The translations under genes and the position numbers were made by a program. A stretch of DNA of 64,000 nt, from contig CM076139.1 in the NCBI GenBank assembly GCA_038025085.1, positions 47,348,807 to 47,412,806 of the forward strand, written 5' to 3'. Shown here piece by piece: positions 47,770 to 59,257 of the stretch. Every line of letters begins with the position of its first letter. Position 1 is the first letter of the stretch. The stretch is from Tetragonia tetragonoides (taxonomy: Eukaryota > Streptophyta > Magnoliopsida > Caryophyllales > Aizoaceae). The notes under the pieces were generated by a model. It was not told the DNA's origin and searched no databases. It saw only the letters and a program-made list of their open reading frames with translations.

Positions 47770-50004
47770 TGTAACACTCCAGAATTTACAATGATTTCCT
47801 GAGAACTATCGACGTCATTATTCATGACTCAACACCACTGAACCGTCATAAACCCAAGGGTGCTACTGCAACATTTATCACTAAGGAGTAAATGCTAAGC
47901 AGAAAGAAATAGTAGGTATCCCAAAGCAGAACTAAGGTTAATAAAACATTATCCAACATTGTCTAAATAGTGAACTTAAATTGTTATCCAATATTTATAG
48001 CCCAAAACACACGGGCGACTATCCAACCAAATCAGAGTTCAAAAGCGGAAACTTAATAACTACGCCAAGTTTAAGACGTCCTCACTCAGCATTACCTACA
48101 CAATTGATTTCCATGACGGAAATAGAAGAGAAGGAAAACAAAACAAAAATCAGAAAAACTGAGTAATTAACATCCAAACCCAGTAAAAACATTTTCGCAA
48201 ACCTTACCTGGGTTTTTAGAAGAATCTTTGAAATTCAGTTGCACTCACATATAGGCAAATAGTCATATAAGACACCTCATTCAATATTATCTTATTTAAT
48301 GATGACACAAGACATAATTCATCTTGAAGAGTAATAAGAGAGCTAGACAAGCAGCCGTTTGGTTGAATACCAAGACACGACGCTCATCTTTACATAAACC
48401 GAGGACATACCATCTATGACGTTTATGAGGCGAAGCCTTGAATAATAATCTTGCCATGGACTTAAAGACTCTAGTGTGCACACTACCTCGAGGTAACTCA
48501 TGGTTAGTCAAGAGGACTTAATAAATGGGAATGATCCGTCCCGAATACAACATTGCTGTATCCATAATGAAAGAGTAAAGTTTTGGGAATCACTCATCCC
48601 TTGAGTAACACTCATTAGTGCACTTCGAAGCTCGACTACTCCTAGGGATCCATTTGGAGTCTTATTCTCTTTATTATTTTGTTTTAACATGCAAGGTTCA
48701 ATAAGAACTTATATAATAATGAAAGAGGAACTAAGAGTCCAATTTAACTTATATCCAAGTTAACATGATTGACAACCAATTTATGCAATTGGGCAAATAA
48801 TGGATTATAATAGAAATCCGGCAGCACTTCGGCACAATAACATGATTCCACTTTATCAAGTAATCATATCAACATATAAGGTACATATAATTCATATGAC
48901 CAGCGATACATCATAATTTCACATGACGTACATAAACCATGCATATAAGCAATTGAATTCATAATTCATGAATTACTTTAATAATTAGCATATGAGTTAT
49001 TTAACATCATATAAATCCGATATTCATGATTATACATCATAAACAAATCCCAACATCGTACATGCTTAAACTAACATAAATCATAACCATGATTATAAGC
49101 GAGAATAATTAAATCATTCATTTCATATATATTTAAGAATTATTCACAATTAGCACGTAGCAACAACAAATATTTTGTTTGGGATTTAGAAGAAGGTTGG
49201 CATGTTAGCTCACCTTGTCTTAAGCTCCTAAAAGCTATAAAGAGTCCTACGAAACGTTTGAGTTCACGAACGGGTCTCGGATCCTAATTAAAATAAATTA
49301 CCGAATTAGTAAATCTAATTTATAAAATCGAAACGTTGTCGAAAATCAAATCTGAAACACCATTAAATTCTTTGAATTTTTCTAATCAATCTAGACTTTT
49401 GAAAATCGACAATCGAATTTGTAATACTCCGTAAACAATTGAAACAAGAAATCAAAACTGCTGAATATCGAATAATAAATCAGTTTAATTAAAGAATTTA
49501 TTTTTCTTTTTATTTTCGAAAACCACTCAAGAACACGAAAACCAAAAAGCGAATTACGAACTCCCACGCTCACCCACCACCAAGCTCGACCGGACCCCCT
49601 TGGTCTCGCGGTCGGGCAGTGGTTGGCCGGCGATGGAGCACCGGTGGTGGAGATTCGCAGAGGAAAGAGAGAGAACTTGGAGACCCAAAACAGGGGCCTT
49701 GCGCGACTCAGCGGGGCTGCCGCGACTCGCCCGCGCCACCACCAGTTCCGGGGAAGGGAAGGGAAGCCAAGGCGGCCGTGGTCCAGCGATGTCCCGGCGA
49801 GCGCAGGAAAAATAGGGGAGGAGAGAGAGAACGCGAAAAACAGAGGAGAGAGAAAGAGAGAGCATGAGGGAGAAAGAAAGAGAGAGCGTGAGGGAGAAAG
49901 AGAGAGAGAGAGAGGGGGGCGACGGTGGGGCTGGCCCAACTCGCCGGCGACTCACCACTGGCTAGCTAGCTGCGGTGGTGGTGTTAGCTGGCCGGAAAAC
50001 ACCA

Positions 50005-50045
<41 letters not shown>

Positions 50046-50480
50046 TGTGTGTGTATGTTTGTGAGTGAGAGAGAGGGCACGATTGATAATGCTTAACAAA
50101 GGGTCCTAGGGTGACCCCTTTGGTCTTATTTATAGTCTCCTCATGCCCAAGTTGGACTTGACCCTAATCTAGTTGGACTAGGACTCCAAAATCTGATTTT
50201 ATTTATTTAATTAAATACTCACAAAAACTCTTTTTGCGAAAATACTTGCTCTCAAATGAGTAAAGCGATTTAAATACTAAATCGTTTATATAATTTAAAT
50301 TATGAAACCAATAATATTTATTACTACGATCTCAATAGTTTAATGACGGGAATAATATCAAATACGAGAATTGCATTATCGTATATTAATTACGATAAAT
50401 ATATTTAAAAAAATGCATTTAAATCTATATAATAAATATAGAAAATATCGGGGAATCAAAGTATCAAATAGGGCAAATGC
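47770..50480 (-). mobile_element. LTR-like block, possible solo LTR of a Ty3/gypsy (Tekay-like) element
   Basis: The left edge reads TGTAACACTCC, i.e. ...GGAGTGTTACA on the minus strand, the type of end found in plant Tekay/Del LTRs. On the minus strand a strong TATA box (ACTATAAATAAGACC, about 50124-50138) is followed by a CT-rich leader and a GC-rich stretch at 49560-49980, then a long AT-rich 3' part. Overlapping ORFs in the GC-rich part are compositionally simple. The matching TG end on the right and a target duplication were not found, so truncation or a different identity is possible. Confidence 0.4.
50007..50042. repeat. GA microsatellite
   Basis: A pure GA array running into a short GT array, within the leader of the LTR-like block. 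Shorter GA-rich tracts lie at 49815-49915. Confidence 0.9.
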
Positions 50481-51380
50481 AATTTGTCGCCCTCTTTGAT
50501 GTGTATAACTTATACAGTAGGTCATGGATTCAAGTCATATGGAAACACATGCACATATTAATTTGTAGAAATCTGAGACCCTGCATAGACAGTTACTTCA
50601 GAGTACTCTAAGAATAACAAAAAGGGTAAAATATGATAAATGTTCATCCTTCCTTTCATCCCTCCAAATGGGGAATTACTACATGTCCTTAATCGTCCAA
50701 GGCTATATTTGGGCAAAGTACTATTGTAGATGATTTTATCTCTAATAAACAAGATCTTCAGTTATTTGAAGTATTATCCCGAGACCATGAGATTAAGGGT
50801 CTAATTTATTTCAAAACCAAAACCAAAGTAAAATAAAATATTATGGTTGTTGCCCTTTGTTGGTCTTTGTCCTCCCAAGGGAAAAAAAAGAAAGAAAAAA
50901 AAAGAATAAAAAATCATGTTCAACGAATAACATATGAGTTTTTGTGTTGTACGTTTAATTAACTTAAATCACCTTAACATGGTTTTGAAATAAATTTTGC
51001 CTTTAAGTTTTCAAGGAAGTATCAACAATTAATCTATATGCCTTTGGGAAATTAGCTACTGTTCAACGAATGTATGTTATGCCCTCTAATCCAAGGGCTT
51101 GAGAATACGTGTTTGAATTCTTTAGAGTTCTTGGGATGTTTGTTTTTTTTCTTCTTATCTCTCTTCTCATACTATCTATTTTTCAATAATATCCCCTCTA
51201 ATTCAAGGATTCCAAAATACCCTTCTAATCCAATAGTGAGGGAAAAATGAATTTTGAAGAAAGAATTCCAAAGGATCCATTCACGGCTTCACGCACAACA
51301 TATATAAAGACATCTCAATGTTTCCACCAAAAAAATTCCCAGTAGAATTGCTCCAAAAATATTCACACTAGAACTTTAGG
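50481..51380. other. Intergenic, nothing recognised
   Basis: AT-rich; no supported feature. Confidence 0.5.
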
Positions 51381-52043
51381 ACTCGTTTACTTGCTTGCAA
51401 TCAAATGTAATGCAATGCAATGCAATCATTTTATAGAGTATATGTGGGGTGAAAAAGGAAGGAGTGGGAAGAGAATGATGGGAAAAGTGGAGTTGATTGC
51501 ATGATCTAATGTAATCACAATTGCTCAACTTGTCCCATGTAATGATGATTACTTTGGATGGTGTAATCAATCTTACATTTCTCATATCTTTCTTTCCCCT
51601 CATTCCTTTTTTTCACCTCACATCTACCTTTAGAGCCTGTTTGGAAGTTTTGGGTGGGAAGGGAAGGGAAGGGAAGGGAATGAGGGGGAGGGGAAGGGAA
51701 GGGAAGGGAGGAGAATGAAGGTGAAATAATTAACCTTGTTTTGGAGTTTAAGTGAGGAGAAGAGAGGGGAATGGAGGGGAACCGACTACTCTCACTTAAA
51801 AAATTCCCCTTCCTCTCCATTTTTCCCCAATTTGGAGGAACAAAAATTGAGTTAATGGAGGGGAATGGAGGGGAACTGTTCCCCTTTGTTCCCCTCCCTT
51901 TCCCTCTTTAAAAAAACTTACAAACAAGGAGAACTTTTTATTTCCCCTCATTTCCCTCCCTTCCCCTCCATTCTCCAACTCCCAAACAGGCTCTTAAAAT
52001 GATTACATTGCAATGAATTTGATTGCAAGCAAATAAACACCAC
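51381..52043. mobile_element. Outer MITE interrupted by a second MITE
   Basis: The left arm is CGTTTACTTGCTTGCAATCA, then AATGTAATGCAATGCAATG. The right arm inverted reads GTTTATTTGCTTGCAATCAA, then ATTCATTGCAATGTAATCAT. The arms continue to pair inwards (TTGCATGATCTAATGTAATC region). The element at 51632-51994 splits it. Confidence 0.75.
51632..51994. mobile_element. hAT-like MITE nested in the outer MITE
   Basis: The ends are AGAGCCTGTTTGGAAGTT and, inverted from the right, AGAGCCTGTTTGGGAGTT. The interior is rich in GGGAAGGGAAGG and its complement, so the whole element can fold into a hairpin. Confidence 0.85.
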
Positions 52044-52963
52044 CTTAGAATTATAAGGGCGTGAATCAAGTACCCTATACTCAAATCAACTTCGATAAGT
52101 TCTTCAAGCCCATATAAGTTCTCTGTCTCCCAAAGGTAATCCCACTTGAACTTTCATTAAAATTACCTTTTAGAGTACTTTCACGTGAATTTAGTAAATT
52201 CTCATATAGCTAGTGAATTTAGGGTGAATTGTCTATATACTCAATTGCCCAGATTACAACTAGTATTGGGTATTCAAAGATTCTTGGTGAAATTGATTGA
52301 TTAATTTGTAATTAGCACATTGGCTGTTTCTAACTTATACAAATTGCTATGAATATCAAACAATTAGCAAAAATTAAGACATTGGCTGTGTTGTGTATAA
52401 CTATGTAGAAGCAGCAAAGTGCTTGTTATATATATCAAACTTGCAATTAGATGTCTAATTTTTCTTGAAGAAAGCTTATAATAAGCAGGAAATTCATAGA
52501 ATAGTTCAAGAGATTCTATGCTTTTTGGAGAGATAGGTTAGTTTGGAAGTCCCAGACTTTATGTCTGGTGGTTCTGAGATGGGTTTTGCATGGTTTAATT
52601 TGCTAATTGTTAGTCTATGTCTTCTAGTTGTTCCTAATGTTGGGTTTAGGAAATCCTGTGACATCGGTATGTAGGAACAAATAACTTTCACCTTTGTTGG
52701 GTTTGAAAGATGTGTTTTGAGTACTTTGCCTTATTCGATATAAGGTATTGTGATTCTTCACTCGTCTAAGCCCCCTAACTTAAAAATATTGCATCTTGTT
52801 CTAGTTTGCCATATGCTAGTTTGAATTGCATCTCCTTTTCCTAACCATGTATTGTCAGTCATAGCTATATATATATGTTGTAGTTTGCAAATCAAATTTG
52901 GGGTAGCTCTTTTGTTGTTTGACATTAGTTGTTATACTTGACTGATCTTGATAGCTTGCAATC
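52044..52963. other. Intergenic, nothing recognised
   Basis: AT-rich; no supported gene. Confidence 0.5.
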
Positions 52964-53104
52964 ATGAAGAAGAGGCAAGCTACTATTCTGGATCTACATT
53001 ATGACATCTTGAAAGAGATTTTGGTTCGTGTGGCTAGATCATCAGGCGGAGCAAAAAATCTTGCAAAGGCATTTTCTAAGAAATATATACCAGCTTCTTA
53101 TTAG
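52964..53104 (+). pseudogene. F-box-like N-terminal fragment
   Basis: An ATG opens a 46-codon frame, MKKRQATILDLHYDILKEIL, then VRVARSSGGAKNLAKAFSKK, ending at TAG (53102-53104). The LxxDILxEILVRVARSS pattern and the following A-K-N-L-A-K-A-F resemble the N-terminal F-box of plant F-box proteins of the At2g35280 type, which link substrates to SCF ubiquitin ligases. Only about one F-box length exists and nothing that follows continues it, so it is probably a relic. Confidence 0.4.
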
Positions 53105-53288
53105 TGGATGATTGGAAGTTTGGAACTGCTGTTATTTGATATATAGATTGATTGTTGATACTAAAACTTGTCTGGCTTCGTTCTGGCATGGGGTATGTGG
53201 TGTTAAGAGTTTAACTTGGTAACTACTTGGGAGCCATTATGTACAATGTCGTCGCCATCATGGTGAGATTACTACTAATCTGTTGCAG

Positions 53289-53550
53289 AAAGTTGATGCC
53301 TCAGTAAAGCGTTTCACCGCTATGAGAACTGCTTTCAAAGAAATTGGTGAAGCTATTCAGCAGTGTTCAGGAAATGCAGATCTTGCCATTAAATGTGTGT
53401 CCTCTCTACTGGCACGTATTGATGTGGGAGCCCTGGTTGAGCATGAAGCTTCGGAAATTAAGGCGGTTGTGTTGTTGTACGACGATCTGCGAGCAAATTT
53501 AATTTCAATATTTGACGCTCTTTCAAGTCAACTTATGACAAAAAATTTAG
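53289..53550 (+). pseudogene. Unidentified gene fragment (helical)
   Basis: After a good acceptor (CTGTTGCAG) the frame is open and has real-protein composition: KVDASVKRFTAMRTAFKEIG, EAIQQCSGNADLAIKCVSSL and DALSSQLMTKN. It then runs straight into the end of the MITE at 53551. I do not recognise the family. It may be an exon of the same decayed locus as the F-box-like piece, or an unrelated fragment. Confidence 0.3.
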
Positions 53551-54334
53551 GGGGCGTTTGGTTTGAAGTGAGAAAGAGAATGGAATCAAGAAAGGGAAGC
53601 AAGGATAAAGGAAAGGAATGAAATTAATTAACTATATTGTTTGGTTCACGTTGGAAAGGAAATAAGATTCCTTATTTCCTTTGTTGTTGTTTGGTTCATA
53701 GTTTATTGGTAGGGAATCAAAATTTTTTTTTTTTGATATTTATTTATACCCTCATCCAAAAAAAATTTGGATACTACCTGTTTTTTGTCTTTTTAAGTCC
53801 CGAACTCCCAACACAACTTTTTCGATTCAAACTACCTATTTTTATTTTTTTATTTTATTTAGAGAGATTGTTAAATCTTCACTTAAGCTAAAAAATAAAA
53901 AATAAAAAATAAAAAATGAAAAGAAACACAAATTCCAGTTGGAGAGTTAAAAGGAAGGGAAAAAAAAGCATTCTCTCTCTCACTACTCTTAAGCCATAGA
54001 CACCAATTTGTTATAAGCTTCCTATTTCCATATTCTCACTACTATAGTCAGACATTGGAGCGACATATTTTTTTCTTCTGAAAACAAGGGAGAGAGAGAG
54101 AGAGATCAAATCAGGAGCAGCAGAAAAAGGGGTGGGACGGGGTGGAGGCTGAGACAAGCATCAGGAATTCAAAACCCTGGGTTGGTGGGGTTAATGGGTA
54201 ATACCCTAAACAGGGTAAATGAATTCTTGATTTTGGGTAATAGGATTCGCGCTTGTTGAAACCAAACACAAGCAAAGGGATTCAGACTATTTATTCCGTT
54301 TCTCTTTCTCATGTACCCCGAAACAAACGTCCCC
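53551..54334. mobile_element. hAT-like MITE
   Basis: The left end is GGGGCGTTTGGTTTGAAGTG followed by AGAAAGAGAATGG. The right end inverted is GGGGACGTTTGTTTCGGGGT followed by ACATGAGAAAGAGAAACGG. The interior is AT-rich with a second TTGGTTCA...-type subterminal pair. Confidence 0.65.
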
Positions 54335-54879
54335 TCAATTTGATCAATTTTTCAATTACTTTTTTGCAAAACATCGCATGAGACGGTCTAACTGTGAGAT
54401 GAGTTTTGCACTAGACACTTTTGGCCGTTGAACAAGAAGGGTTATTCTTCATATAGAAAGACATACATTTTGAATATCGGTTATATAGTGTTGTGTTTAA
54501 CCATTTTATCATGAAACGGTTTTCAAAAGATTTAACTCATTATTTATTTTTCAATTCTATAATACACTAGGTTTTATCCCCGTGTTTCGCACAAGCTCGT
54601 TTTATTTTCTTAAGGTATTAATTAAGTTAATTGCTAATGTATTTTTGCAATATATGGCAAAAATGTGTACATTGTACATCAACTTCTTGTATTTTCATCA
54701 ACTAATTACTAATAAAAAATTCACATTTATCTACTGCACATGAAAATTACCTAGATTCAATAACATATTCATGATTTTAGACTTCATTTTACTTACTATT
54801 AAAATATGCATGGTACTACGTATCATATTTTATCACTTCTAACTTCGTCCCATAAAATGCAAGACTTTATTTGTAAAAA
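54335..54879. other. AT-rich intergenic sequence
   Basis: A GAGACGGTCTAACTGTGAGA piece near 54381 recalls the MITE family at 27.8 kb. Otherwise nothing is recognised. Confidence 0.4.
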
Positions 54880-55430
54880 TAGCACATATACATCTCATTT
54901 TAAAGTACTTTTTATTTTCGATTTAATCCATAGAGTTGTGTAAGGAATTTTTTTAGTTATGTTGTAGTAGTTGAAAACAACATGCTAACGATTAAAAATT
55001 TCATGTTTTATTACTATATATTAAAGTCAATAATGATGATGCATTAGTTGATGGTGACATATTGGATGATTTGCATACGTGTCAGCTCACATGTCAAAGA
55101 CACGCGTATTTAGCTCGCTTAGGTAACGTCTCACATGTCATCATCACACAAATAAGGATCCTATTAGCCAAATATACCACATATACATCTCATTTTGAAT
55201 AGCTTTTCATTTTCAATGTAATGACGTAAAATTTAGAATTTTTAGAGGTGTTTAACCAAAGTTATTTTATTTTGTAATTTGAAATAATATACAAAGAATT
55301 ATAAATTGTATATTTAATAGCTATATTAAAGTCAAGAATGGTCACGCACATATTGATGGCAACATGTTGATGATTTGCCCACATGGTAGCTTACATGTTA
55401 ACTCCACACGACGTGGCTCGCCTATATATA
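54880..55430 (+). repeat. Two diverged direct copies of a ~250-bp sequence
   Basis: Shared landmarks occur in the same order: ACATATACATCTCATTTT (54893 and 55178), TATATTAAAGTCAA, TTGATGG-ACAT-TTG and GCTCACATGT/GCTTACATGT. The offset is about 285-295 bp. There is no coding potential. Confidence 0.65.
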
Positions 55431-55536
55431 TATATATATGATGTAAATCCAAGTAGTGTGGATAAAAATATCTAGGTTATTGAGAGCATATATGTATGTG
55501 TAATTGTGTACTGTTGTAGGGGTGGCATTTCATTTT

Positions 55537-55925
55537 TTTTTTTTTTTTGAGTGTCAATAGCAGTGCTTTCATTAATTAGAGGACAATTTGTCCATGAGTA
55601 CATATAGCGATATCACATCTGGAAGACATCCCTGCCAACACTGCTCAAGATCAAAGGGACACACTCTAGCAAGATGGTGAGTTAAAGAGTTCCCACCCCG
55701 CTTTATATGACTCCATACCACCGAAAAACTTACTACCGAGACAAACGACATCAATTAAAACTAAGTCGACATCATTATAAGACAGGACACAACGACGCAT
55801 GCTCGAAATAAAAGACAAGTTATTTGACTCCAAAGACACTCTACACAAATTAAAACGTCTCGCAGGCTTCAAACAGAACCATCCTGAAATACCTGTAATA
55901 CCTGAAATTAAACAAGTTGATAAGT
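55537..55925 (-). mobile_element. LINE 3' end with RNase H-like remnant and poly(A)
   Basis: On the minus strand the translation gives ...RVSLESNNLSFISSMRR, then in another frame SHIKRGGNSLTHHLARVCPF and SDKLSSN-type C terminus. ESN/ESD...NSLTHHLAR is the pattern of the RNase H (RVT_3-type) domain at the end of plant LINEs. A poly(A) follows (T run at about 55532-55549). At least one frame change separates the two parts, so it is dead and 5'-truncated. Confidence 0.65.
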
Positions 55926-56042
55926 GAATTGGTGTCTGAATTAAAAAGGGTTCAAAATAAGGACTTTCATAGTTACAGTTGCTTAAACACCATTCAAAGT
56001 CATTAGTGTTGCTTAATGTCACATAATTCGCTGAACCCCTGC
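55926..56042. other. Unassigned sequence between LINE and tandem duplication
   Basis: The minus-strand frame continues weakly from the LINE. No motif is seen. Confidence 0.3.
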
Positions 56043-56138
56043 GAATTATGTTCTTGAATTGGCCTACTGCGTACCGGAAACATAATTCGAATTATGTTCT
56101 TGAATTGGCCTACTGCGTACCGGAAACATAATTCGAAA
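56043..56138 (+). repeat. Perfect 46-bp tandem duplication
   Basis: GAATTATGTTCTTGAATTGG and the following CCTACTGCGTACCGGAAACA-TAATTC occur twice without a mismatch, starting at 56043 and 56089. Confidence 0.9.
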
Positions 56139-56656
56139 TGAACAACGTAACTTAGATAACGAATTACGGTCTTGTACCCTTTTCGGTACCGAAACCTACC
56201 ACTTACCATGTGACACTAGTATTACTTTTATATCAAAAGTATGTTTTGTTTTGACTTTGATAGTTAGGTGCTAAGCAGGTGGATTTGAAAACAAATCATG
56301 GTAATAAAAAAGGGTAATAAGTCCGACCTGAGTCAAGCCCGAAACCGTAAATGATCACCTCTAGTTTATATGCTGTTACATGTCAAGGATCGGAGAGGAG
56401 CATTTCATGTTGTGTTGACGTGGTAGTTTTAGGACCAATGATACATGAAGCTAATTATTATTAGTGTATATATATTTTTGGGTGTTACTAAATACCGCCC
56501 CTAAATTACTACCTACCGCCCCCCCAAATTCCAATTTTGCCCTTTTTTAAATTTTCACTCATCCTCTCCCTCTCTAACTCTCACACCAATTCTCCCTCTC
56601 TACCACCCACTCTCATACCCAATCTTCATCAACATTCACTCAAGCAACGGCCGCGG

Positions 56657-56698
56657 ATGTCTGCCGGCGACCAGGAAGTGCCGTCGACGGTGGCGGAG
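56657..56698 (+). pseudogene. MULE first exon relic in the left TIR
   Basis: ATG followed by 13 codons (MSAGDQEVPSTVAE) and a GTAAAT donor. It differs by one residue from the first exon of the MULE gene at 3302-3261. No transposase exon follows, so it can only act as a transcribed leader. Confidence 0.75.
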
Positions 56699-56734
56699 GT
56701 AAATTTTTTTTTTGCGCATTTTTTTTGCACAGTC

Positions 56735-56955
56735 GTCTGCGATTTCAGACTCACCCATGGGTGAGTCGTCTGCGATTTCAGACTCACCCATGGGTGAGTC
56801 GTCTGCGATTTCCGACTCACCCTTGGGTGAGTCGTCTTCGATTTCAGACTAACCCTTGGGTGAGTCGAGATCGACAGACGACTGACCCTTGGGTGAGTCG
56901 GAAATCGCAGACGACTCACCCATGGGTGAGTCAGAAATTTCAGACGACTGTGCAA
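56735..56955. repeat. Palindromic minisatellite in the left TIR
   Basis: Six units of the GACTCACCCATGGGTGAGTC type. The first units are joined by GTCTGCGATTTCA and the last by its complement, so orientation switches inside the array. The array is bounded by GCACAGTCGTCTG and CAGACGACTGTGC, which are complementary. Confidence 0.9.
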
Positions 56956-56963
56956 AAAAAATA

Positions 56964-56976
56964 TTATTATTTATTA

Positions 56977-57012
<36 letters not shown>

Positions 57013-57029
57013 TATTGTTATTATTATTA

Positions 57030-57077
<48 letters not shown>

Positions 57078-57078
57078 G
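56964..57078. repeat. ATT microsatellite in the left TIR
   Basis: TTATTA-type array of more than 30 units with rare interruptions; the counterpart in the right TIR is at about 58878-58995. Confidence 0.9.
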
Positions 57079-57218
57079 TTTAATTAATTAAAAATGTGAA
57101 ATGATAGAGGGGAGGAGCCGGTAAATCGGTGCCGAGCTAGTTCACTAAATAACCTCGGCACCGATTTACCGGCTCCTCCCCTCTATCATTTCACATTTTT
57201 AATTAATTAAACAATAAT
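57072..57218. repeat. Perfect 65-bp inverted repeat with 17-bp loop
   Basis: The left arm 57072-57136 and the right arm 57154-57218 are exactly complementary (outermost ATTATTGTTTAATTAATTAA, innermost GGTAAATCGGTGCCGAG). The loop is CTAGTTCACTAAATAAC. The right arm and the sequence after it (to about 57326) are a second, inverted copy of the inner part of the TIR. Confidence 0.92.
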
Positions 57219-58350
57219 CAGTAATAATAATAATAATATTAATAATAATAACAATAAATAATAATAATAATAATAACAATAAATAATAATAATAATAATA
57301 AATAATAATAATAATAATATTTTTTTGGTTCACTTCAAGAATTTGTGCACGTCCACTCCAGGGTATCCACCATACAATCGATCACAGTAACTATTTATCC
57401 GGAGTGTAAAATAAAATTTAAAATTATTATATTTCAAAAGTTAGTTTGAACGTCAACTACTAGTCCTCCTATTTAGCTGGATTAGTTTCTTTGACTTGAG
57501 ATTTGTTTGTTAGTATTTACATGCCAGTAACAAGATTTCTACCTTTCATATGTGTTAAACATGTCTTTACCGTTTGCACCATTATTGTGTTTGTTAGCAT
57601 TCATCATAAACTGCTTGGCTTCACCATGGAGTTGGATCAAGCATAGACAACTCACAATTAGTAATAATATTAAGTAAAAAAATGTAAGTTTTATGTTCTA
57701 TGTGACGACTCGATGGTTCTATTTTCTGATTAACTTGAGATGCTTGCTTCAATGTTGTGTTTAACTTCAACTGAAATTTATCTTTTTTTTTCATTTCTTA
57801 AACTTTTGATTTTCGAGGACGAAGGACCAACCAAAGAAGCATCCTGTAACTATAGATTAAACAGATACAGGAAGCTCAATTGTTTTCAGCAGGTAAGATA
57901 TCATTGTCAGAACATAAAATGTTCAGAGTTTCTTTTGCAATCACATTTACAACTTGGAGAGAAATTTGTTACTTCAAGATGGAGCCAGACAAGATCATAC
58001 AAAAAGCTTAAAAGAGCTAACAATATAGAATATGAAACAAATTTATAGTGTAAAAACAGAACAATATGGTAACAAATAGTCAGTGAAGAATGTGCAGAAT
58101 CAAAAAGTAATCCACTTAAATATTTGCAGAACAAGAATAGTTGGATCCAAAAATTCCCCTTTGGGATTAATAGGGGTGAGGAAACATTAGCTTCATTGGC
58201 TACACTTTTATTGGAAGTTAGGGATTGATTTTACCCTGAAAATCTACATTAGAAGATTGAGTCAGTTTGATACCACAGAGCAACAGGATGGAAGTCACAG
58301 AGAATCGAGCAAAAAAAAAGTCACTGAGAGAATCAAGGGCACTCAGGCAG

Positions 58351-58454
58351 TCGAATGGTATCTGTGGATCTCGGGTCAAACGGAAACAACCTCTCTACGA
58401 GACTCTAACGGGAGTAAAACTGTGTGCAACCGACCTCTACCCCTACCCTGCCTT
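58351..58454 (+). mobile_element. SINE remnant (TS/Au-type) inside the non-autonomous MULE
   Basis: GGATCTCGGGTCAAACGGAA, ACAACCTCTCTACGAGACTC and GACCTCTACCCCTACCCTGC are diverged forms of the conserved region of plant TS/Au SINEs. Head and tail are missing. Confidence 0.55.
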
Positions 58455-58945
58455 GATGTTCAGTAGCTGCTGCAGCACTTCATTTAGTTGAAATGAGCTT
58501 AGTAGTTCAGTAATTTTCATCTTTTCCTGGGCTGCCATCTTTAAAAATTAATTTACAGTAATATATGATTCTAGCACTTTGCCAAGAACTATGCATAATA
58601 TAGCACAAGAGTTTGAGAACATCGAATGTTATTTAGATGTATATTTGCATACATCTTCCATACAAAAGTACATAATTACACTCATACTGATCATTAGTCG
58701 GAGATAGCTAGCTGCCTAGCTCTACCCATACAAAACAAAATGCAATTTTCATAGACGGGCTCTTCAACTGCTTATCATCACCATTCCTGAAACCATAGGC
58801 TTGAAAAGCTCGGCACCGATTTACCGGCTCCTCCCCTCTATCATTTCACATTTTTAATTAATTAAACAATAATCAGTAATAATAATAATAATAATAATAA
58901 TAATATTAATAATAATAACAATAAATAATAATAATAATAACAATA

Positions 58946-58978
<33 letters not shown>

Positions 58979-59009
58979 TATAATAATAATAATATTTTTT
59001 TTGCACAGT

Positions 59010-59195
59010 CGTCTGAAATTTCCGACTCACCCAAGGGTCAGTCGTCTGTCGATCTCGACTCACCCAAGGGTGAGTCTGAAATCGCAGACGACTCACCCAT
59101 GGGTGAGTCTGAAATTGCAGACGACTCACCCATGGGTGAGTCTGAAATCGCAGACGACTCACCCATGGGTGAGTCTGAAATAGCAGACGACTGTG
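59010..59195. repeat. Palindromic minisatellite in the right TIR
   Basis: Six units, mostly ATG-centred, with spacers GAAATCGCAGAC, bounded like the left array by GCACAGTCGTCTG and CAGACGACTGTGC. Confidence 0.9.
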
Positions 59196-59224
59196 CAAAA
59201 AAAATGCGCAAAAAAAAAATTTAC

Positions 59225-59257
59225 CTCCGCCACCATCGACAGTTCGCCGGCAGACAT
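59225..59257 (-). pseudogene. MULE first exon relic in the right TIR
   Basis: On the minus strand: ATG, then 10 codons (MSAGELSMVAE), then donor GTAAAT. It is shorter by three codons than the left copy and the coding MULE, through an in-frame deletion. Confidence 0.7.

Noticed and set aside
49391..50096. Long overlapping ORFs on both strands in the GC-rich part of the LTR-like block
   Set aside because: Ser/Leu/Arg or Glu/Arg low-complexity translations of GA/CT-rich DNA; no conserved motif.
56725..57087. ORFs with repeated THPWVSRLRF peptide units (also at 56629-56955, 58854-59198, 59001-59183)
   Set aside because: They translate the palindromic minisatellite in various frames and run on into AAT arrays; the stretch is an intron of the MULE first exon.
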